Below, piece by piece: positions 61,770 through 64,000 of a DNA stretch of 64,000 bases. The stretch is taken from positions 1-64,000 of the forward strand of contig JAFTXJ010000002.1 of assembly GCA_017461625.1 (NCBI GenBank). The letters run 5' to 3'. The first letter of the stretch is position 1. The number at the start of each line of letters is the position of its first letter. This DNA comes from Clostridia bacterium (GTDB lineage: Bacteria > Bacillota > Clostridia > Oscillospirales > Acutalibacteraceae). Below the pieces are notes generated by a model. It did not search any database and was not told the DNA's origin. It was given only the letters and a program-made list of their open reading frames with translations. The position numbers and the translations under genes were made by a program.

Positions 61770-62138
61770 ATGAAACGGTCGAATGAGGCAAACGGGAGTA
61801 TTTCTGAAAACTTGAAAAAAGGTATTACAGAAATGCTTATATTAAGCTTTTTGGATAAAAGGGATATGCACATTTATGCAATAACAAGCCAATTGGACGA
61901 GCTTTCAAACAGTGTGTGCAAAATCTCTTATCCTTATGCGGCTATTTACAGGCTTGTAAATAGTGGCTATATAGCAGAGGCGGGGAAAAAGGTTGATGAC
62001 AACCGTCTTCGCCAGTTTTACAGCATTACTCCCGGTGGAAGGGAATATCTTTCGGCAATGAGAAAAGAATATGAATTATTTATTTCGGGGGTTAATCTTA
62101 TATACAAAAATCTGGAAGGGGGAGAGTTCGATGCTTAG
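61770..62138 (+). CDS. PadR-family transcriptional regulator
   Basis: This 122-aa winged-helix protein has the PadR pattern: LKKGITEMLILSFLDKRDMHIYAI, ISYPYAAIYRLVNSGYIAEAG, and RQFYSITPGGREYLSAM, plus a short C-terminal helix for dimerisation. I chose ATG 61770, preceded by GGTGGTG; an earlier in-frame start lies in the promoter palindrome. It overlaps the next gene by 8 bp and is the likely repressor of both divergent units. Confidence 0.9.
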   Translation: MKRSNEANGSISENLKKGITEMLILSFLDKRDMHIYAITSQLDELSNSVCKISYPYAAIYRLVNSGYIAEAGKKVDDNRLRQFYSITPGGREYLSAMRKEYELFISGVNLIYKNLEGGEFDA

Positions 62139-62532
62139 TGACAAGCAGAAAAAGAAGTATGTCAGAGCTGTGTCAAAATGCCTGAAATGCTCAAAAAAAG
62201 ATAAAACCGAATGTATGGAATTATTCACACATTCGGTTGAGGATATTATAAATCAGGAAGAAGACATAACTATTGAAAAATTAGAAGGCATCTTGGGTAA
62301 ACCGCAGGAGGTTGCAAAGGAGCTTGAGAGTGCAATCAACCCAATTGCAATGAAAAAATATGCAAGAAACAGAAAAATTTTGCTCACTACGATAACGATA
62401 GTGATTATAGTTGCAATGATTGGAATTTGGCAATATGCAGTTTATTACGCAGTTTCACCGGTTTATTATGTCGAATCACCTGTGCTTTCGCCGGAAGAAA
62501 TGGAGATATATGATGAACTTTTATTACACTAA
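62131..62532 (+). CDS. HAAS/DUF6120-like membrane protein
   Basis: This 133-aa protein has an N-terminal helical domain of about 70 aa (KYVRAVSKCLKCSKKDKTECMELF, then LEGILGKPQEVAKELES) that resembles the HAAS/DUF1700/DUF6120 domain often encoded beside PadR regulators, one membrane helix (about 82-104) and a short external tail. It overlaps the PadR gene by 8 bp, so they are translationally coupled; PadR-HAAS pairs are thought to signal membrane state. Family call by pattern only. Confidence 0.78.
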   Translation: MLSDKQKKKYVRAVSKCLKCSKKDKTECMELFTHSVEDIINQEEDITIEKLEGILGKPQEVAKELESAINPIAMKKYARNRKILLTTITIVIIVAMIGIWQYAVYYAVSPVYYVESPVLSPEEMEIYDELLLH

Positions 62533-63004
62533 AAAAGTTATTTCATTGCTTTTAGTGATGACAATTTTGTTATCAATATCATCAGTATCAGTGTTTGCTA
62601 CAAATGAAAAAGCAACAGAGGATATAGTGAGATTTGCTGACGGCTGTTATTTTGTAACTGTTATGATTGAGGAGCAAGTAACGCCAAGAGCAACAACGGT
62701 TACTAAAACAAAAAAGACTACATGTTATGATGCTAATAATGTAGCCAAGTGTGCGCTTGAGGTTACTGCAACTTTTTCGCTGAACAAGGGTACAAGCATC
62801 GCCTGCACCAATGCAACATATAAAACTTATTCTTATGCAAGCGGTTGGTCGATTGAGTCACCCTCCGTGAAATATGATAACTACATAAGCTCAGCGGTCG
62901 CAAAAGCAAGCGGAACGGTTAAACACAAGGTTTTAGGTGTAACTGTAAAAACAGAACCGATTTCAGTGAGCTTATCAGGCTACAAAGACGGAACATATGC
63001 ATAA
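62510..63004 (+). CDS. Small secreted Thr/Ser-rich protein
   Basis: This 164-aa protein has a signal peptide (KKVISLLLVMTILLSISSVSVFA, cut near residue 30, written here in parts) and a mature part of about 130 aa that is rich in Thr, Lys and Ser with two Cys pairs (KTTCYDANNVAKC and IACTNATYKTYSYASGW). It resembles abundant small beta-rich secreted proteins of Clostridia that have no known function. ATG 62510 or 62513 overlaps the end of the preceding gene, so the three genes are coupled. A terminator follows. Confidence 0.78.
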   Translation: MMNFYYTKKVISLLLVMTILLSISSVSVFATNEKATEDIVRFADGCYFVTVMIEEQVTPRATTVTKTKKTTCYDANNVAKCALEVTATFSLNKGTSIACTNATYKTYSYASGWSIESPSVKYDNYISSAVAKASGTVKHKVLGVTVKTEPISVSLSGYKDGTYA

Positions 63005-63008
63005 ATAA

Positions 63009-63045
63009 AAGAGCCGAGGCATAGCGCTCGGCTCTTAAAACTTTA
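63009..63045. terminator. Bidirectional terminator
   Basis: AAGAGCCGAG - GCATAGCG - CTCGGCTCTT between convergent genes, with A- and T-rich tails on each side. Confidence 0.8.
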
Positions 63046-64000
63046 CAAAAAATGGGTTATCAAAACGGGATTTGTCAATTTGTTTTTTGAGGGTAAAATC
63101 AAAAAGGTTTTTTGTTATGAAATCTTTTTCAGGCGGTGCAACCTCATTGCAGGTGAGTGACACTTCCTTTGACAACTTGCTTTGGCTTACTTCATTTTTA
63201 GCAGCGACGGCATAGAAATATGTCTCGCCGTTTTTTGTTTTATTGTCGGTAAAGCTTGTGTTTTGGCTCTCACCAATGAGGCGGAAATGATGGGGCATTC
63301 CCTCTGAACGGTAGATGTAATATTTGTCCGCTCCGTCTGTTTTGCCCCAGGTCAGATTAACGGTCCAGTCCTTCTGAACAATTGTTTCAATCACGGGGGT
63401 GGGGAGTGAAGCTGTTTCTTTGGCGGCTTTGCTCATTTCGCTGTTAAATTCTTCACTCACTCCGAGGCACTGTACCTGATAATAATAAGTTTTACCCTCT
63501 TCAAGTGAGGAGTCAAGAAACTCTTTGGTTGTGGTTTTACCAATGCAGGTAAAAACTGCATCAAGGCTTGTACTTCTGTAAATTTTGTAACCCACAATGT
63601 CGTGAATGTTGTCATCTTCCCAGCTGATGCGAATTGAAGTTTGACTTACATTTTCAGTGCAGATTTTTTTAACAGGGGAAAGGGTAACAGTAACATTGCA
63701 GTCAGCCGAAACATTGCCGTAATCTGATTTCACTGTAATTACGCAGTTGCCTGCACCCTGACCTTTGATTATGCCGTTTTGGGCGGTGGCAACCATTTCA
63801 TTGCTTGTGAGCCATTTTGTTTGCTCACTGTTTGCGTTAAGAGGCAAAACTGCGGAAAAAATCTCGTTGGTTTCACCAATCCCGAGTACAAGTGAATTCT
63901 GACTGAGCACAATTTTTTCAGGTCTGTCATCCACGGTAACAAAGCTGTAAACAGGGCCTTTGTAGGTTTTGCCGTTAATTACTGCATATGTGCAGTAATA
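63035..64000 (-). CDS. Surface protein with fibronectin-III and Big2 domains (5' end cut)
   Basis: At least 321 aa are visible, and the frame continues off the right edge (YYCTYAVINGKTYKG, the end of a fibronectin-III domain), so the GTG at 63934 is not the start. A Big2-type immunoglobulin domain (LVLGIGETNEIFSAVLPLNA to CNVTV) follows, then two fibronectin-III domains (ISWEDDNIHDIVGYKIYRST and LTWGKTDGADKYYIYRSEG), and a short charged tail. Such modular proteins are exported and often bind or degrade polysaccharides; the catalytic part, if any, lies outside the window. Confidence 0.88.
   Translation of the reverse strand, partial: YYCTYAVINGKTYKGPVYSFVTVDDRPEKIVLSQNSLVLGIGETNEIFSAVLPLNANSEQTKWLTSNEMVATAQNGIIKGQGAGNCVITVKSDYGNVSADCNVTVTLSPVKKICTENVSQTSIRISWEDDNIHDIVGYKIYRSTSLDAVFTCIGKTTTKEFLDSSLEEGKTYYYQVQCLGVSEEFNSEMSKAAKETASLPTPVIETIVQKDWTVNLTWGKTDGADKYYIYRSEGMPHHFRLIGESQNTSFTDNKTKNGETYFYAVAAKNEVSQSKLSKEVSLTCNEVAPPEKDFITKNLFDFTLKKQIDKSRFDNPFFVKF

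Overview
The window looks like a chromosomal segment of an anaerobic, spore-forming Clostridia bacterium, most likely an uncultured gut member of the Oscillospirales/Ruminococcaceae. The evidence is a full spoIIE, strong AGGAGG-type ribosome binding sites, moderately AT-rich DNA, UUCG-capped terminators, typical Firmicutes riboswitches, and short inverted intergenic repeats of the kind common in gut Clostridia. No tRNA, rRNA, CRISPR array, prophage, transposase or replication origin was seen. Genus is not determined.

Layout. 1-300 is an inverted repeat, then a secreted protein of unknown function. 1731-3045 is a cobalamin-riboswitch operon (DUF4430 protein plus ECF substrate-binding subunit), read convergently toward that protein. 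3042-8882 holds spoIIE diverging from rlmB and a large degenerate P-type-ATPase-like membrane protein. 9013-10043 is an SPFH/band-7 protein behind what reads as a yybP-ykoY manganese riboswitch. 10068-10547 is a divergent ribbon-helix-helix/XRE regulator pair with three phased operators. 10579-15919 carries a YifB/ComM ATPase, an ABC exporter half-transporter, fucU and a rhamnulokinase. 15933-18558 is an XRE regulator and a cell-surface repeat protein bracketed by two nearly identical 114-bp direct repeats. 18752-23050 holds an SGNH hydrolase, a split aconitase-X pair, a small membrane protein and a Gfo/Idh/MocA dehydrogenase. 23222-27717 holds Mrp and a C_GCAxxG_C_C protein, rfbB, a lipoprotein and the ACT/UPF0210 pair. 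27824-30051 holds three tandem membrane zinc-ribbon paralogues and a Thr-rich lipoprotein.

30263-39792 is a housekeeping run: an unknown protein, gyrB, gyrA (both with TTG starts), a methylglyoxal-synthase-like protein lacking two catalytic residues, an anchored protein, hisS and aspS. 39871-48400 is mostly minus strand: a secreted protein, a transglutaminase-like lipoprotein that appears to start at AUU, an FAD oxidoreductase, an acetyltransferase, a DUF218 protein, an APC permease, then a plus-strand TauE/SafE permease and a minus-strand Old-Yellow-Enzyme-type flavin/Fe-S reductase. 48491-57458 has asnS and a xylose/xylan cluster (xylB, xylA, an anchored protein, a GH43-like secreted protein, a GH3 enzyme). 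57628-59897 has a metallophosphoesterase and a CysK-like synthase. 59943-63004 is a PadR-linked module of membrane and secreted proteins with a perfect palindrome between divergent units. The window ends in a Big2/fibronectin-III surface protein cut by the right edge.

The most unusual items are: (i) the P-type ATPase homologue whose DKTGT and GDGxND motifs are degraded; (ii) the manganese-type riboswitch on an SPFH protein; (iii) the B12 riboswitch on a DUF4430/ECF pair, suggesting a B12 uptake module; (iv) the AUU-started lipoprotein; (v) the repeat-bracketed surface-protein cassette; and (vi) the methylglyoxal synthase homologue without its His98/Asp101 equivalents.
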